Below are positions 22,413 to 34,545 of a stretch of 64,000 nt of DNA, one piece after another (position 1 is the stretch's first letter; each line of letters starts with the position of its first letter). A model generated the notes under the pieces. The model had not been told where the DNA came from. It made no database searches and saw only the letters and a program-made list of their open reading frames with translations. The DNA comes from Gnetum montanum (Eukaryota; Streptophyta; Gnetopsida; Gnetales; Gnetaceae): positions 226,633 to 290,632 of the forward strand of contig MNCI01026977.1 of the NCBI GenBank assembly GCA_015680685.1, written 5' to 3'. Made by a program: the position numbers and the translations under genes.

Positions 22413-23329
22413 TGATGAGAGTGGTTACTCTAGCAGTTACTCTAATTACTTGAGTGGTTACTCTAGCAGTTATTCTAATTATTAGAGTGGTTACTCTAGC
22501 AGTTACTTTAGCAGTTACTCCAATTATTAGAGCGTTTACTTAAATTATTAGAGTAGTTGCTCCCAAGCCTATAAATACAGTGCCTATGTGCACAATTGAA
22601 AAGGAGTCTTTTAGCAGTTAAGTAGCAAAACTCTTGTAGTCTGTTTGAAAGTTAGAGTATTTTCCAAGTGCCCATAGTAGGAGATCTAAGTGTGGATAGA
22701 TCTTTATTCAAGCATTATGTACCTGAGCACACCTTGTGTATGGCAATAAAGATGAGCTCTTTGATTCATCCTTGTAGCACTTGAGATTTGTTTTCTTATA
22801 CATTTCTTTTATTTTATTTTCTTATGCATTTATTTTATTTTATGCACTTTACATTTCTATTATTAGCACAACAATTCATTTTGATCAATTAAGCAAATCA
22901 TTAAATTACATAAGCATGACCACTTCGAGCATGCGTGTAACTCTTGGTAACCCAGTAATGATTAGCGTTTGGTAATCCTAGTAATGTTGCGTTGGTTCAG
23001 GATGTCTACGGTAAGTGAGAACGGATGCTGGTGTTAGGATTAGTTAGAACTTAGTTAATGCGTAGTTAAGATAAATTAGTCACTTAGTTACCTCTCTCCT
23101 TCCCTAATAGCGTAGGACATAAAAACATAAAAGCTATAAAAATCATATGCCTCAAGCTTACTTAACCATGCAATCGTGACATATAGGTAAGCTTGGGAAG
23201 ACAATGATCAACCAACTCATCCTTGTTCCAAAAGGGTACATAAGCACTTAGTCCTTGGAATTCGACCGGATTGTGCGTGAAATGCTCCTGTTCATATGGT
23301 TGAGCATAGGGGTACCTCGCCACTCATCA
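22413..23329 (+). repeat. element B 5' LTR (917 bp)
   Basis: TGATGAG at 22413-22419 to CTCATCA at 23323-23329. It has a short version of the TTACTCTAG palindromic array, a TATAAATA box near 22,570 and CAATAAAGATG near 22,743. It is clearly the same family as the LTRs of A. Confidence 0.93.
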
Positions 23330-23330
23330 T

Positions 23331-23348
23331 TGGCATCGTTGTCGGAGA
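23331..23348 (+). other. element B primer-binding site
   Basis: TGGCATCGTTGTCGGAGA follows one base after the LTR. It differs from the tRNA-Asp-type consensus by four transitions. Confidence 0.8.
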
Positions 23349-23465
23349 CTTAGTTGTTTGTGTGCTAACTAGAACATAGGAAATCATTCACATCATTGGA
23401 ACGAACCCTTAGGGTTGGTTGAGAAAATAATAAACAATAATACATTGCACACTGAATAGACAAGT

Positions 23466-25950
23466 ATGTCTCCTTCTTTGTATGGAAGGGCCTCACCACC
23501 TCGGTCTGAAATAGGAAATAGTTAGTGGCATAATACACATGACGTTGATCCGCTAGTCTCTTAACAAGTTTGAGTGGTATATATTCATCTTGATGAGTAT
23601 GTACCAGACTTCACCTTTATCCTTCATCAAGACGAACAACTACATTGGTGAGACTTAAAAGGTAACATAGTGTTACCTCTTGATCGTTCAGTCCCGAGCA
23701 TGTTTCTTCATGCTCTCATATGAATTGGCATGCCGCACTTATATGTAGAATATGTTGTGCAAGATCATGACTCGAGAGAATACTATTCCACAGAGGCACA
23801 ACGTCAAAGGTACTTACAACAAGAGAGACATCCTAAGTGTTTGAAGGGTAAGTGGTCCCAAGATGCCCCACATGTCTTAAGAAAAAATGAGGGTGGTGAA
23901 CCTACCTTAGGCAGTCGTCCACACAACGATGTTCCTCCCCTTGACCTTGGCTAAGGGGTTGTGTATTAGAACCTTCATTCCACTATTCATAACCCAGGTT
24001 CTGATACCCATGGGCATAAAGGGTTTGAAAAAGGGACACCAACTCATGATAAAGGTGGACATTCTGATTGCAATCACAATTGGGGTTGAGACTGCAGAAG
24101 AGAAGGTAGCAAACACCATCATGGTGATGATTCTCCTTCTTCTTCACCTTCATCATCTCCTTCACCCTTTCATCAATATTTGGACATGATCATAAAGAAA
24201 AAGACAATGGGGATAAAGGTAGGCAAAGTGGAATTCATAGACGAAATAACTAGGAAAGGGGACAAGGGCACTCTAGAGAGTCACGACATAGTAGAAGGGA
24301 GAGTAAGAAACAACATAGGCATCATAGATGCCATGGACGAGATGATCATGATGGACCCATCCTTGCTACTCGAAGTATGTTGGAGATAACTGAGGCTGTT
24401 AGAATTCCAACAAGGCATCAGAAAGATAGTAGGATCAAGAGATTAGATATGAACAACTTCCCACAATTTGAAGGGGGATACAACGTTGATCCTCAGAATC
24501 ATTTACAAGCATTCCATGATGCATGTGCCTTACAAAACATAGAGAACGAATGGCAAAAACTTAAGTTATTTCCATAGACATTAGTTAAAGAAGTGGAAAG
24601 CTAGTACCGATCTTTAGAACCAGAATCCATTCGTAGGTGGAGTACTATGTTAGAACTATATAATGATAAGTACCAAACGTACTCCCAAGTGTGTAACTTG
24701 CGAAAGCAATTCCAAGGCTGGAAACAAGGAGGACATGAACCCTTGGATGTTGCCATGGGCCGATACTATGCACTGTTACATCGTTGTCTTGGCCATGGTT
24801 ATTTGCAAAGGGATTAATTGCACCATCTCGTAGATGGGCTTAGGCATGAAACAAGAAGAACCCTTGGGACTTATGCCCAAGGAAGACTATTCGATCTTAG
24901 GTCCCATCAAATCCAAAGACTATTGGAGCAAGTTGCTATGGAAGAAGGTGAGCTACAGAAGAGAGAAAGTGTGGAAGAGTATATTTGAGATCCTTCCCTT
25001 CGGAAGAGGGGAGTAAGATTTTGTGAGGATGAAGAAGAGTTATCACTCGAAGAGATGGTGAATAGGAAAAATTTGCCTATCCAAAAGATGACATTAGAAG
25101 TGTCGGCAAAGGTAGATCAAATGTGGGATTCCCTAGATAATAGATTTCAAACTATTCTTAAAATAGTAGAGGAGTCTAGAGAGCAAGGTAGTGATCGTGA
25201 AAAAAGAAAAAAGAGAGAAGCTGAACATGCATGTAGCAAGGGTAAGGGTAAAGTTGCCACCATTGAAGAGGTTGTGGATTCGAAAATAGACAATGATAGT
25301 GGATGTGAGATATGTCAATATAACCATCCTAAGGGATGTTGCCTTGTAATCTCACATCTGTAGGAGTTTGGGATGTATGCACTCAACCCACAATTAAACA
25401 AACTGCAAACATTCCGAAGGTTACCTTATCCTCAAGGTAATCCAAGATAGTTCTACCAACCCTTAACATATTATCCCAATGGAACTCCACCACAACCGAT
25501 TAAGCAATATCAATAGTAGCAATGCCCACAATCATGGGGAATACCACCTCCAAGGCAATAGTATCCTTACCGACAACCTGACCCTTATGGATATTACGTG
25601 CAGTAGCCAATCTCCCCATGTGAGTCTACTGGTCACGTCACTCCTCAACCTTACTACCAAGCCCGTGAGTATTATGGGACTCCCTCTTCTAGAGATGATA
25701 TTATACAAGCATATCATCCTTCTCATTCGGCCACATCTCTTCCACCAATAGCTCCACTGCCACCTGCTCCCACGATGCAAGATGAAATCCTTACCCAGCC
25801 GCAGCAACGTAACTCCACGAGGGCTATTAACTCTCAACCTACTATTGGTTCCAACAATCACATGAAGAAAAGACCTTTTTTTTAAAACCAACAGTCCAAC
25901 CAAGCCCTTGCACTCACAAGCGACTGATTCCTTAGATGCCTCAGTATCCA
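23466..25950 (+). pseudogene. gag: element B gag, broken
   Basis: It starts at ATG 23466 (MSPSLYGR) in the same position as A. The N-terminal block with FILHQDEQ is followed by a better preserved stretch at 23,730-23,954 (VEYVVQDHDSREYYSTEAQR). The Ser/His-rich part falls at 24,060-24,330 and the capsid-like core at 24,377-24,790. The Lys/Glu-rich part (about 25,000-25,260) leads to the knuckle CEICQYNHPKGCC at about 25,303. The Pro/Gln-rich tail runs to about 25,950. At least eight stops are visible, several in codons that read Gln or Trp in A or C. Confidence 0.8.
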
Positions 25951-26250
25951 TAAAAACTTTGGAGCCCCCTTCAACCCAATCACCGCACTCAACACATACG
26001 ATCATGCTAATACATGTTGTTACTGATTGGATCAAAGCTAGCCACCTTCCCAGGAAATTCTCTGATCTTGGGAGTCCTCTAATATACTTACAAGTCACTG
26101 GAAATGTGCCATGCAAGGCTCTTTTGGATTTAGGTTCCGTTGTCAACTTGATTTCTCAAGAAATATACAAGGCCTGGAACTTACCTGCATGCAATCAGTG
26201 TGCACAAGTGATTAACATAGAAAGATTCCTATATGCAGTAGTGACATAAT
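25951..26250 (+). pseudogene. element B protease remnant with the core deleted
   Basis: The frame reads ALLDLGSVVNLISQEIYKAW and then jumps at about 26,183-26,189 to CNQCAQVINIE, which in element A lies about 350 bp further on. The part carrying the FPIIMGRAWL motif is therefore gone. CCTGC occurs at both breakpoints in A (about 7523 and 7872), which fits a microhomology deletion. Confidence 0.8.
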
Positions 26251-26279
26251 AGGAAGACACCCAATGGATGATAGCTAAT

Positions 26280-27509
26280 CAAGAAAGAAGTTCACTCATA
26301 TGCATGGAACCAATTGAGGGTTTGACTTATGCTTCCATCGATAGCATAGATGCATTAGAGCAAGTCCACTGCCAACTTCCAAGTGTTAACCTTGAAAATA
26401 TCAACTAGGGGAAGTTGGAAATCCCTAAGAAATTTAAGTAGGAGCTCCTCGAGCTGAAACCATTGCCCACCAATATGGAATACACGTTCCATAAAAATAG
26501 AAAACCAGTAATTATCAATGTGAAGCTTGCTCCTCAATAGAAAGAAGAATTGTTGAAGGTAATAAATAAATGGTCAAAAGCCTTTGCTTAGTCATATCTT
26601 GAATTAACTGGAATAGATCCTAGGATATGGCAACATAGAATTTACACTGATCCCTCCATGAAGGCTCAAAGACAACCATAGAGGCAATTGAACCCTAAGC
26701 TAAAGTAAGTAGTTAAGAAAGAAATCGAATAGCTTCTTAAGGCTGGGTTCATATATCCCATTGCTGAAAGCGAATGGATTAGCCCCTTAGTTATTGTGCC
26801 TAAAAAGGGAGGCAAATGGAGGGTGTGCATACATTTCAAGCTACTAAATATGGAAACATTCAAAGATCACTTTTCATTGCCATTTGTCAACTAAGTCTTA
26901 GACACCATCGCAGGGCATCGCTATTATAGTTTTCTGGATGGATATAGCGGATATAACCAAATACAAATAGCCCCAGAAGACCAAGCCAAAACTACATTGA
27001 CTAGTCCTTGGGGAATGTTTGCATACAAACAGATGTTGTTTGGCTTATGTAATGCCCCTGCAACATTTCAATGACTAGTTCTAGGCATATTCCAACAGCA
27101 GATAGGGAATGGCATGGAGGTCTTTATGGACGACTTCTCCACTTATGTAGAAAACTTCGATCAAGCCTTAGACTGGTTGGAGCAAGTGTTAAAAAGATGT
27201 GTAGAAACCAATTTGAGGCTCAACTGGCCGAAAAGCCATTTGATGGTCCAAGAAGGCATAGTACTAGGGCACAAAATCTCACACATAGGGATAGAGGTAG
27301 ACCCTGAAAAATTCAAAATTATCCAAGGAATTACCTATCAACCGGAAACTGTCAAAGATATTCGGTCATTCCTTGGACATACTAGCTACTATAGGAAATT
27401 AATTAAGAACTTTTCAAAGGTTGCCAAAACATTGGTGAAATTAACGAAAAAGGACGTACCTTTTGAGTGGACCAGGGAATGCGAATTAGCTTTTCAAACT
27501 TTGAAATAG
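26280..27509 (+). pseudogene. element B reverse transcriptase, broken but with an intact active site
   Basis: RT blocks in order are AGFIYPIAESEWISPLVIVP, FLDGYSGYNQIQIAPEDQ and the active site FMDD at 27,123-27,134. A long open stretch (27,114-27,509) then holds VQEGIVLGHKISHIGIEVD and IRSFLGHTSYYR. FMDD in place of YxDD is usual for Athila relatives. Stops near 26,407, 26,538, 26,892 and 27,073 break the frame. Confidence 0.9.
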
Positions 27510-27960
27510 AAGCTTGTAGAAACACCCATTCTACAAGCTCTTGGCTAGTCCAAACCATTCTATATCATGACTAACGCATCCAACTATGCTTTAGTAGCCG
27601 TGCTTACATAGTTAGATGACCAGAAGCATCCTTATTACATCCACTATGCAAGTAGAAGTATCGATGGTGCACAACTTAACTACATTACCACAAAGAAAGA
27701 ATTAATGGCTATAGTGTTTGCACTAGAAAAGTCTAGACACTATGTATTGGGATATAAAGTATATATACATACAGATCATAGTGCAATCCAGTTCCTCATG
27801 AATAAGCCAATGGTAAGCCCTCATATCATACGATGGCTTGTAATCTTACAAGAGTTTGATTTAATGATGATTGATCGCAAGAGCACCGAGAATGTAGTTG
27901 CTGATCATTTATCTTGGTTGCGATGGGACAACAAAGAGGATGAGTATCCAATTTTTGATC
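27510..27960 (+). pseudogene. element B RNase H
   Basis: TKKELMAIVFALEKSRHYVL and YIHTDHSAIQFLMNK carry the catalytic Glu and Asp positions, and VADHLSWL closes the domain. The frame is open from 27,705 onward. The first part contains stops near 27,507 and 27,547. Confidence 0.85.
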
Positions 27961-28139
27961 ATTTCCTTGATGAATTCCTCTTTGTTGGTGCAACGAATAA
28001 TCAATCACCCATGGAGACAAACTTGTACAGTAGCATTCTTACCTATCTACTCACCCAAAAAACACCACAAGAGTTAAACCTTAAGAAGAAACAACACTTT
28101 CTTCACCAAGCCAAGTTCTTTATGGAGATCAATGGGTAG

Positions 28140-29371
28140 CTTTACAAAGTATGTCCCGATGGCTTGGTTCGATGGTGTGTTCTTGATATAGATCAACTGC
28201 AAGTTCTTCAAGATGCTCATGAGGGTCCTTATGGGGGTCATTACATTGGGAGATGAACGACCATCAAGATCTTGCTTGCAGGATATTATTGGCCTATATT
28301 ATTTTGGGACGCCCATCGTTTCATCCAATCTTGTGAGCACTGTTAACGTAATGGGGGAATGAATTCTAGAATGGAGGGTCCACAACAATGGATTCAACCA
28401 TTAGAAGCCTTTGACATTTTGGTAATTCATTTTATGGGACCAATTACACCAATGTCCAATGGAAAAGATTATATTATTGTTTCTGTTAATTATCTAACAA
28501 AATGGGCAGAAGTAGCTACTATTAAGGATTGTACATCATCTACAGTTGCATGATTTATTTAAGAACAAATCATAAATAGGTTTGGTATGCCATGCGCACT
28601 TGTTTCAAATAATGGTATACACTTCACAGGTGCAAATTTTTGGAAATTAATGCAACGCTTAGGGGTTGAACACAAATTGACAACACCATACCACTCCCAA
28701 GCGAATGGTCAAGTCGAAGTCACCAATAGGGAGAGTACGAAAATATTAACAAGAATTATTAGCAAGTTTAGGCGAGAATGGAGCACTAAATTGAACAATG
28801 CTCTTTTGGCATACCACTCCACATAGAAACTCCCTACAGGCTACTCTCCCTATGAGTTAGTTTACAGTAAATTACCAATGCTTCCCATTTAGCTGAGCTC
28901 TATACACTATCCATGGCATGTGACCTCAACCTTGACCTTGATCTAGCATAGAAACAACAGTTAGTAACTCTTAACTTGCTAGATGAAAATCAATTAGCCA
29001 CCTTGTCATCTAACGAATTGTGCAAGGCCTTCAATAAACAATGCTATAACCTAGGAATTAGGAAAGTTAAATATCAGCTAGGAGATAGGGTTCTATATTG
29101 GAATCCCACACATGTGCCACAATGTACTAAATTTCAAACACTGTGGAAAGGACCTTATATTATTTATGCAACTTTTCCTTGAGGGGCCATGACAATATAC
29201 AAACCTGAGAGCTTGGATAAGAAACTTTTGGTCAACGTGCAATAAACCAAACCTTTCTAGAAGCTTAGGACAGCCAATGCACATGCTACCTCTCTTGATG
29301 GACAACCCTACTCACTATTTCAGATCTCCTCCTTCCAACTTAGTCATGGGGGAGATGGCTACCTATGCTAA
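28140..29371 (+). pseudogene. element B integrase, broken
   Basis: The HHCC part lies at 28,210-28,350. The catalytic core has lost two acids: the first Asp reads His in ILVIHFMGPI, and the second region reads SNNGIHF. The Glu stands in GQVEVTNRE (about 28,720). The C-terminal barrel motif FQTLWKGPYIIY is at about 29,130, and the end matches A at HGGDGYLC near 29,368. It could not function even without the stops. Confidence 0.85.
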
Positions 29372-30625
29372 ACATTCTAGGCCCTCAGTTCTTTTTGAAT
29401 TTTTGTTTTACACATTCTTTCAACTTTTCTTATTTTTTTTTACACCATCGTTCATGTTTTTACTATTTGTTTGATTGCTTCATTTACTTTTATTCATCAT
29501 GCAATAAGTGCTCATGATGGTGGATTGAATTATATCATATTGATTGCTAATGTTTGATTTTTACCTTTGAATTATGATGATGATATTAAGGTATGGTTCT
29601 TTTGGTAAAATAGGCAATGAGTCCACACTGTCCACTCATCCATACAACTCTATGGTCTCCTTTGGCCTGGAACTATATAGTCCCTCCTTTTCTAAGTAAA
29701 CTTTTAATGAATTGGTGGCTGGGTACTTTTCAAACCAATGAAAGACTCAAAGGATGAAAAGGGTGTGACTTTAAAGGGATTCGATGCATTTGTGCTGGCC
29801 ATTCTCTTGGGTGCTTGGATGCTTTTTCTTCTATTTTTTGCCATTCTGACATTGTTCAAAAATTAGGAAGCTGAGTGAATAAGAATAAGTTTTTGCATGG
29901 TGTGGTTCTCACAAAAAAAAGGTGTGAGAATTTAAAGCACACCCCTTAGACATAATAAAGAAATATGGGCTACAAGCATTGGTTATGGAACTGGAAAGAC
30001 ATGTTACCCATGCCTAAAGGTTCCCTCTAACTAAAGCCCTTTCTTGCTTCCTGCTTATCCATCTCGCTCTCCTTGGAATGGTGTGACTCTTTGTGGAAGC
30101 ATTCTTGTTGCTTCAAGTGGATGGATTGGTCAAATGTGTTGATGTGAGGTCATTGGATGTGGTTTGTTTGAGTATGGATTTGGGATGAGTTCTACTCAGT
30201 CACATTAACCATAAAATACACAAGGGGATTTACACAAACTTGTTCTTGGGATTCCATTCCATTCTATCCTCTTCATCTTTCTCCCCATTTTCCACCTCAT
30301 TTCTGATTCTATCATTACCTCGTTTTTGGGTCGATGCATTGTTTTTCTTTGGTGAATTCTTGTGGGTAATTTTTTAACTCTTTCTTCCAAATGACATTCC
30401 TAGAGCCTATAGACTCTTTGGTTTGTGGGTTTTTCAGGGCATAAAAGGCATGAGCCTGCTTTGGGGAGGACCCACTGACATTTCTTTTTTGGTGTAATTG
30501 TTAACTTCTTTTCCTTAAACATTTCTTGCAATCAATCATTTTTTGTTTCATCCCCATCCATGACATCCATTTTATTGGCGTTGCCGTTGTTATTTTTCCC
30601 ATCTTTCTTGTTCCTCATATTTTTA
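29372..30625 (+). other. element B 3' untranslated block, end deleted
   Basis: It is homologous to 11,059-12,395 of A, but the A-rich tract is only a short A run (about 29,912). It stops at about 30,625, and the remaining 630 bp found in A, including the PPT, are absent. Confidence 0.75.
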
Positions 30626-31320
30626 GCGTGGTTACTTTAGTAGTTATTCTAATTATTAGAGTGGTTACTCTAGCGGTTACTTTAGCAGTTATTCTAATTA
30701 TTAGAGTGGTTACTTTAGCAAATTACTCTAGCAGTTATTCTAATTATTAGAGTGGTTACTCTAGCGGTTACTTTAGTAGTTATTCTAATTATTAGAGCAG
30801 TTACTCTAATTATTAGAGTAGTTGCTTCCAAGCCTATAAATACAGTGCCCAGACGTACAATTGAAAAGGAGTCTTTTAGGAGTCAAGTAGAAAAACTCTT
30901 GTAGTCTGTTTGAAAGTTAGAGTATTTTCCATGTGCTCATGGCAAGAGGTCTAAGTGTGGATGGAACTTTATTTGAGCATTGTGTACTTGAGCACATCTT
31001 GTGTACGGAAATAAAGATGAGCTCTTTGATTCATCCTTGTAGCACTTGATATTTGTTTTCTTACGCATTTCTTTTATTTTATTTTCTTATGCATTTATTT
31101 TATTTTATGCACTTTACATTTCTATTATTAGCATAGCAATTCATTTTGATCAATTATGCAAATCGTCAAATTACACAAGCACGACCACTTCAGGCATGTG
31201 TGTAACACTTGGTAACCCAGTAACGATTAGCATTTGGTAATCCTAGTAGTGTTGTACTAGTTCAGGATGTGTACGGCAAGTGGGAATAGATGTTGGTGTT
31301 AGGATTAGTTAGAAATTAGT
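30626..31320 (+). repeat. element B 3' LTR fragment
   Basis: It begins GTGGTTACT, about 8 bp inside the LTR, after the 3'-block deletion. It contains the palindromic array, a TATAAATA near 30,835 and the R block. It ends at 31,320 after GATTAGTTAGAAATTAGT, where the 5' LTR continues TAATGCG. Element C starts at the next base. Confidence 0.85.
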
Positions 31321-32301
31321 TGATGAGTGGCGAGGTACCCCTACACTCAACCATACAAAACGAGGGTAGCACGCGCGATCTAGTCGAACTCCGCAGACTA
31401 AATGCCTAAACACCCCATGGAACACTTCAGGTTAATCATTCGTTGTCTTCCCAGACTTACTTATTGTTGTCACGGTGTATGGTTAAGTAAGTCCGAGGTA
31501 TATGATTTTTATGATCTTTTATGGTGTTTTCTCTTATGCTATCAAGGTGAAGGGTTGAGAGAGCTAACTAACTCTAACTAAGGACTAAGTCTACATTAAG
31601 TAGCGTTAGCATCCATTCCCACTTACCGTACACACCTTGAACTATGCAACTGTGGCTACCAAACGCTAATCATTACTAGGATCACCACACGTAATGCACG
31701 TGCTCGAAGTGGTCGTACTGAGGCACTTAACTAGCCTAAACGTGATGAGTAGCCAATTCCTTGACTAGTCGTACACATCCGTAGATGCTCGTAATCAGGT
31801 CGTACTCGCGTTCTAGGAGTTGAGGGTGAGAAAGACTAATTACGATGAGCAGTTAATTCCCTGATTAGCTGTACACATTTGTCAATGCTCGTAATCAAGT
31901 CGTACTCATGCCACGCTAATGCAGGTAATAAATAATAGGTAAGAAATAACAAGTAATAAATCCTTTTCCATGCACTGCAAGGTTTATCCACAAAGCTCGT
32001 CTTTATTGCCGTACACAACTTGCGTTCAGGTACAAAGCTGCTCGAATAAAGATGCGTTCACTTGGGGACTCCTACTGCAAGCACATGGAAAATATTCTAT
32101 CTCTAGAGTGATCAAACTGCCAGAGTTTCCCTACTTTAAGCTTAGGATGAGAAATAAGGGGAGTGCCACCTCTTATTTATAGATTTGGCGGCGGACCGCG
32201 ATATCACGTACGCAATATCGCAGGGGACGATGCGATATCGCATGTGAGGCGATATCGCGATGGCCGTGATATCACGGTGCATGCGATATCGCATCTCATC
32301 A
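31321..32301 (-). repeat. element C 3' LTR (981 bp)
   Basis: On the plus strand it runs from TGATGAG (31321) to CTCATCA (32295-32301), followed by TACCCCCATGATT, the PPT in reverse. U3 carries GCGATATCGC-type palindromes (32,195-32,300). R/U5 holds two copies of a GATGAGCAG...GTCGTACTC module (31,742-31,920). Confidence 0.9.
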
Positions 32302-32455
32302 TACCCCCATGATTGAATGAAAAATCGTCCTCAAGTTCCTTACAATAATCCCATGCGATATCACGATGGCCGCAATATCGTGGTGCATGCAATATCGCAT
32401 CTCATCATACCTCCATGATTGAATGAAACCTCGTCCTCTAGTTCCTTACAATAAT
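32251..32455. repeat. 106-bp tandem duplication across the C 3' LTR / PPT junction
   Basis: Unit 1 starts at 32251 (GATATCGCGATGG) and unit 2 at 32357 (GATATCACGATGG). Each contains the U3 start, CTCATCA, the PPT and about 40 bp of upstream leader. The second LTR edge is at 32401-32407. Differences between units (GGGGG versus GGAGG in the PPT) show that it is not fresh. Confidence 0.85.
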
Positions 32456-34545
32456 ATCCGGAAGGTATGGAATTATTGAGGGGAATGAAACTAATGGGAT
32501 GACATGTAAATGGATCATTATTACAAGACTTGACAAAACTAGTGTTCATGACAACAAGGGTGAACACCTTATTACAATGACAGTAGGCCTTAGTTGGCAG
32601 CTGAGAAAGAGAGAGAGAAAGAAGTGTTGTTGCTGCCAATGCCAAGATTGCGCCTTCGTTGTCCATCCGTAAGCGCACCATCGATCTTGCTCCTTGCATA
32701 GCTACTTCAACACTACCCATTCCAAGTGTTTACTCTAGATCCAATCCGTTGTCGCATGTCCCCCATCTGCACACACAACACAATCATATATTAGCAAGGG
32801 TAAATGAATCATCATGTAATTAATACCTTGCTTAGGTGTAGGTCCATTGGCTAGGTTGTGGTATGGCTGATATGGATCTGGGAATATATTAATGATAACT
32901 ACCAAAGGTGTAGGGGTTAGGAAGAAAATCAAAAATCAAAAATTTCGAGACTAGGAGAAAAATCGAAAAAATCAGGCCCCGTACCCCCATGACTAATCGC
33001 GAACCTTCGGTAGCGTTAGAATGGAGAAAGAAAAGAAGTAAGAAAGATAGATAAAAAGGGACAACTATGGCATCGATGAAATGGATGTCAAGATGGAAAT
33101 GAACAAAATAAAATTAATTGCAAAATGTTAAGGGAAAGAATTTAACTAATGCTCCAAATAGGAGTGTTAGTGGATCCTCCCCAAAGTAAGCGCATGCCCC
33201 TAATGCCCTGACAACCCACATTCAAAGAGTCCATAGGCTCTGGAAATGTCATTTGGAACAAGAGTTAAAGTCTTAACTGCAAGAATTTACCAAAAAGAAA
33301 ACAATGCATCAACCAAAATATATACACTAATGATACAACTGGCAATGAGGTGAACAATGGAGAGAAGGATGGAGAGAAGACAATGGAATGGAATCTCAAG
33401 AACAAGGTGGTGTACAGCCCCTTGTGTGTTTTATGATTAATGTGACTTAGCAATTCTCATTTCCACTCTGGCCTCAAACCAACCCACATCTAGTGACTTC
33501 GCATCAATGCATTCGGTTAAACCATCCACTTGGATAACAAGAATGCATCCTCCAAGAGCCACCACCATTCCGACGAAACAAAGGAGAGAATGGGAAGCGA
33601 GAAGGGCCTTAGTTAGAGGGAACACTTTTGGTTCCATAACCAATGCTTGTAGCCCAAGTTTATTTGTCTAAGGGGTGTGCTTTGAATTCTCACTTTCTTT
33701 GTTTATTTTTGTGTTTTGTGTTTTTATGCGTGATAACCACACCATGCAAAGACTTGATTATTTTTATTGTCTCAGCTTCTGATAATTGGGTAACATCGGA
33801 ATGGCAAGAAAACTCAAGAAGAAAAAATTCAAGCACCCAAGAGAATGACCAACATAAAAGCATCAAGTTCTCTTGAAGTCACACCCTTTTCAATCCTTGA
33901 GTCCTTCCTTAGTTTGAGAAATGCCCAGTCACCGATTCATTTAAGTTCTTATTAAGAAGGGACTGTACATTTCCAAATCGAGAGAAACCATAGAAATTGG
34001 TGGATGGATGGATGAAGTGATCTCATTGCCTGCCATATCAAAAGAAACATACCTTAGTATCAACATTGTGACTTAAAGGTAAAAACCAAACATTAGCAAT
34101 CAATATGAAAATAGTTCATATCATCGGTCCGAACACTTATTGGGTGATGAACTTACATGGTGGATCACACACACACACAAAAAATGGAAAAGTAGAACGA
34201 TGTTGTAAAACAAAAATTAGAAAAGTTAAAGAAATTTGTAAAAAAAAAAATTAGAAAAGTTAAAGAAATTTGTAAAACAAAAATGTGCAAGACAAAAAAC
34301 ATTGTCAAACAAAAACGTGTAAAAAAAATCGAAAAAGAACTGAGGGCCCCATATGATCAGCATAGGTGGCCATCTCCCCCATGACTAAGTGGAAAGGGAG
34401 AGATTCGAAAGAATGAGCGCCTATTTGAGTTTCTTAAAAGTGTCCAACTTCTCCCAAATGATGATCTTAGATTAAGGGGTGGAAGTTGGCGATGCCCATA
34501 TTCCAATGTGTCTATGCCTTCGGTTTTGGTATGGGTTTCCTCAGT
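32456..34545 (-). other. element C 3' untranslated block
   Basis: It matches the 3' blocks of A, B and D. It has a GTACCCCCATGACTAATCG site at about 32,980, the TTAGACAA-type conserved block at about 33,650 and CTCCCCCATGACTAAG at about 34,374. A CA microsatellite lies at 34,169-34,182. Short frames such as 32,361-32,720 show no recognisable protein. Confidence 0.7.

Larger units (their letters stand above)
22413..31320 (+). mobile_element. element B: sister of A, broken at its 3' end
   Basis: The 5' LTR, PBS, gag, protease remnant, RT, RNase H, integrase and 3' block follow in the same order as A. Two deletions distinguish it: the protease core (about 26,185) and the end of the 3' block with PPT and LTR edge (about 30,625). 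Its 3' LTR stops at 31,320 against element C. With both flanks not comparable, no TSD can be checked; the left flank is ACTGA at 22,408-22,412. Confidence 0.9.
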
